NCBI GenBank assembly: GCA_019237355.1
Contig: JAFAHH010000857.1
Coordinates: 1-14,217, forward strand
Direction of reading: 5' to 3'
Length of the DNA: 14,217 bases
Source: Acetobacteraceae bacterium
GTDB taxonomy: Bacteria > Pseudomonadota > Alphaproteobacteria > Acetobacterales > Acetobacteraceae
The translations under genes were made by a program, and so were the position numbers. A model generated the notes under the pieces. It had not been told where the DNA came from. It saw only the letters and a list, made by a program, of their open reading frames with translations, and did not search any database. Positions 13,301 through 14,217 of the stretch are shown piece after piece (the stretch's first letter is position 1; the number at the start of each line of letters is the position of its first letter).

Positions 13301-14201
13301 CACGAAAGCCCTCGGCTCGTTCATTCCCCGCTGTCGACTGGGGGGACTGGGGCGGATTACGCAGCGTCGCGAGGCGCCTCTCATTTTCCTTGTCATCTGG
13401 GTGGCGCGACATCCAAGCCTCGTAGGCCGGGACGCTGCTGGTGTTATTGGGAAGCCATTGCAGCGCTTGCCGCCAGGCCTTGTTCGCCGCTTCGGCCGTG
13501 GCCGGATTAGCGGAAAGGCTCGCCAACCGGCTGATCCCTTCTGCCCGGGTCTGCTCGCGATAGGTCAGTAGCTCGGCGTAAGCGAGCTGTGCGCGGCTAT
13601 CTTTCGGGTTCCGGATAACCTGTTCCGCGAGCCCGTCCCGAGCTGACTGCCAGCCATTTTCCGTTCCCGCCAGGGTCTGATAATACTCGACAGCCACATT
13701 GTCAGGCGGCGCGCTGCCGCGAAATACCGTCTGATATTTCGCGACGGCGTCCCGAGTGCGGCCCTGCCGAGCCAATTGCCGCGCCTCGGCTAGGCCCGAC
13801 TCTTCCATCGGCCCGAGACGGACAGCCTGGTCCAACGCGCGCACCCGCGGGTCGTCCGGTTTCACCTCGCGTAATTGGGCGAGGGTCGACTTTGCGGAGC
13901 TCCGGTCACCGCGCGCGAGCTGGATCTGCGCCCGCAGGGCAAGCGCATCGGCGTTCCCCGGGGCAATCGAGAGGGCACGGTCAATAGCTCGCTGGGCCTG
14001 ATCGAGCTGGTTCTTCGAACGCCAATATTCGGCCTGATCGAGCAGCACCTGCACCGGCTTGGCGACCGCCAAGCGGGCTTCGGATGAAGCTGGGGCCGAT
14101 AGCTCAGCCAAAACTGGAACGGTGCTTGCCGGCAGGAGAGCCGCGGCTACGAGCAGGGCGCGAGGCGCGGCTGAGGCCATGAGCCAAGGACGGAAGTTCA
14201 T
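10386..14201 (-). CDS. bcsC: Cellulose synthase outer-membrane export subunit BcsC
   Basis: BcsC carries the cellulose chain from the inner-membrane synthase across the periplasm and through the outer membrane. The 1271-residue protein has three parts. First comes a signal peptide with a cleavage site after VLA (residue 32). Next is a long array of TPR helical repeats (about residues 50-840); units such as GRLAQAEAAFDAALKVDPSD and AQLAYAELLTYREQ show the Ala/Leu spacing and the P at the repeat ends. After a linker comes the BCSC_C outer-membrane beta-barrel from about residue 900 (VQLGAGLRHRSG) to the end (LLYARYIFGGLPE). The length is close to the roughly 1300 of Komagataeibacter BcsC. The ATG at 14201 has GAAGGA about nine bases upstream. 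Nothing upstream is visible except 16 bases; bcsB is expected there. The frame is intact, and long plus-strand open frames across it are only GC-driven shadows. Confidence 0.95.
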   Translation of the reverse strand: MNFRPWLMASAAPRALLVAAALLPASTVPVLAELSAPASSEARLAVAKPVQVLLDQAEYWRSKNQLDQAQRAIDRALSIAPGNADALALRAQIQLARGDRSSAKSTLAQLREVKPDDPRVRALDQAVRLGPMEESGLAEARQLARQGRTRDAVAKYQTVFRGSAPPDNVAVEYYQTLAGTENGWQSARDGLAEQVIRNPKDSRAQLAYAELLTYREQTRAEGISRLASLSANPATAEAANKAWRQALQWLPNNTSSVPAYEAWMSRHPDDKENERRLATLRNPPQSPQSTAGNERAEGFRALSAGRLAQAEAAFDAALKVDPSDADALGGLGLVKMRQGRVSEGQRLLSQAIEADPAHRSRWEPALAGSRVGDEYKQARSLIERGQLEAADRLLHSLIAHGSDTTGALLMLANVQGRQGDVSGAESTFRTVLQRQPANGDALIGLATILNREGRSSDADELLSRAEATGSARVVGRLRAEQLRAQANATSDLAQKVALLRAAAGAQPSDPWVRLDLARALSASGDKASARQAMADMTDNPHASVDTLRAGAIFAAEDGRPQDAAALAQRLPPSARSTQMRTLEAQSQLQGEIDAATALTPAMARPRLLALAAQPDPEGTRGAAIARALARMHDPYGAREAIATAQAATPKPTPAQRIQYAGALLEAGQEAEAKQLLRSVQTAGLTAEQRDSLARLQSGLAVRSSDALNREGHVAEAYDELAPALARDPENPDLNMALGRLYQSAQQPEQAVKINEALLRRDPTNLDARRALVGAAIQAGDYSHAEELVRDAKSMAPNDPRTWMMSADLNRARGNDGRALQDLRTARALRQQQLGTDLPSREAASGSYQMVSLDPSVAPASSNPFRRGSTVALGEDQGLILPSYPAAPRVSADEMTTEIEGQIAALREQVAPKVQLGAGLRHRSGTAGFDELTEATVPLEASFSPGGYGKLRFAATPTFLSAGTPSSNPTTLRQFGTGALNAITSAPAQTANGVGLDAQYNYRWLQADLGTTPLGFQQTNIVGGVELSPAVTDNLRLRVTGERRPVTDSVLSYAGTKDPATGTAWGGVTRLRGHGQFELTAGLANFYAGGGYASLNGKNVASNSEAEFGAGGSYPVWRTKTDEVRVGLDLVYFGYDKNLRYFTLGQGGYFSPQSYFAALVPVEYRQKLDNLTWAIGGSIGYQTYNEHRSAVFPNNPALQAQLEGQALTNPDLVAFYPGKTSSGVAGGVKGEFEYNVDNSLRLGARAVYQRAGDWNEAQGLLYARYIFGGLPE

Positions 14202-14217
14202 GCTCAGGCCATCCTTC

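Noticed and set aside
10431..14087. Many plus-strand open frames opposite bcsC (for example 12001-12438 and 11439-11687)
   Set aside because: They are antisense to an intact 1271-codon gene with clear TPR and barrel signatures. Their Arg/Ser/Ala-rich translations are typical GC-driven shadows.
1..14217. CRISPR array, tRNA or rRNA genes, insertion sequence
   Set aside because: I saw no regularly spaced repeats, no cloverleaf-type sequence, no rRNA segment and no transposase with terminal inverted repeats. The palindromes are too short and contain no gene.

Overview
The window looks like chromosomal DNA from a GC-rich alphaproteobacterium, most likely an acetic-acid-bacterium relative (Acetobacteraceae). 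The main reason is a bcsC-bcsD pair at the right end. BcsD is the accessory subunit for ordered cellulose export, well known from Komagataeibacter/Gluconacetobacter, and the order bcsC then bcsD with a 4-nt overlap matches that operon type. The taxon call is inference from protein resemblance recalled from memory; no database was searched.

Layout. (1) Positions 1-1870 are a low-density accessory stretch on the minus strand. It holds a broken TIR-domain gene, a type II toxin-antitoxin pair (MazE-like antitoxin of the DUF3018 type, then a MazF/PemK-like toxin started by GTG), a possible 49-residue ORF and a decayed reading frame. (2) Positions 1875-6213 on the plus strand hold a two-domain GT2 glycosyltransferase, then cysS (cysteinyl-tRNA synthetase) and trmJ (tRNA 2'-O-methyltransferase), whose stop and start codons abut. 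(3) Positions 6214-9536, also plus strand, hold a GT39/ArnT-like membrane glycosyltransferase, a repeat-filled gap, rpsD (ribosomal protein S4) with a recognisable promoter and a foldable leader, and a small secreted Gln/Arg/Tyr-rich protein. (4) Positions 9537-9855 are a convergent intergenic region packed with hairpins. (5) Positions 14201-9856 on the minus strand hold bcsC and then bcsD; the upstream cellulose synthase genes (bcsA/bcsB) would lie beyond the right edge.

How the genes work together. BcsC (periplasmic TPR scaffold plus outer-membrane barrel) and BcsD (periplasmic) would form the export end of a cellulose synthase. The two glycosyltransferases suggest cell-surface or lipid/exopolysaccharide glycosylation but are not visibly linked to one cluster. 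cysS, trmJ and rpsD form the translation-related core.

The window contains no clearly new multi-gene system. The best leads are structural: a multi-branched leader in front of rpsD that could be an S4 autoregulatory site, competing hairpins before the GT39 gene, a family of AGAGCA-ended palindromes in intergenic DNA, and a GT2 protein whose first glycosyltransferase domain seems to have lost its metal-binding motif.
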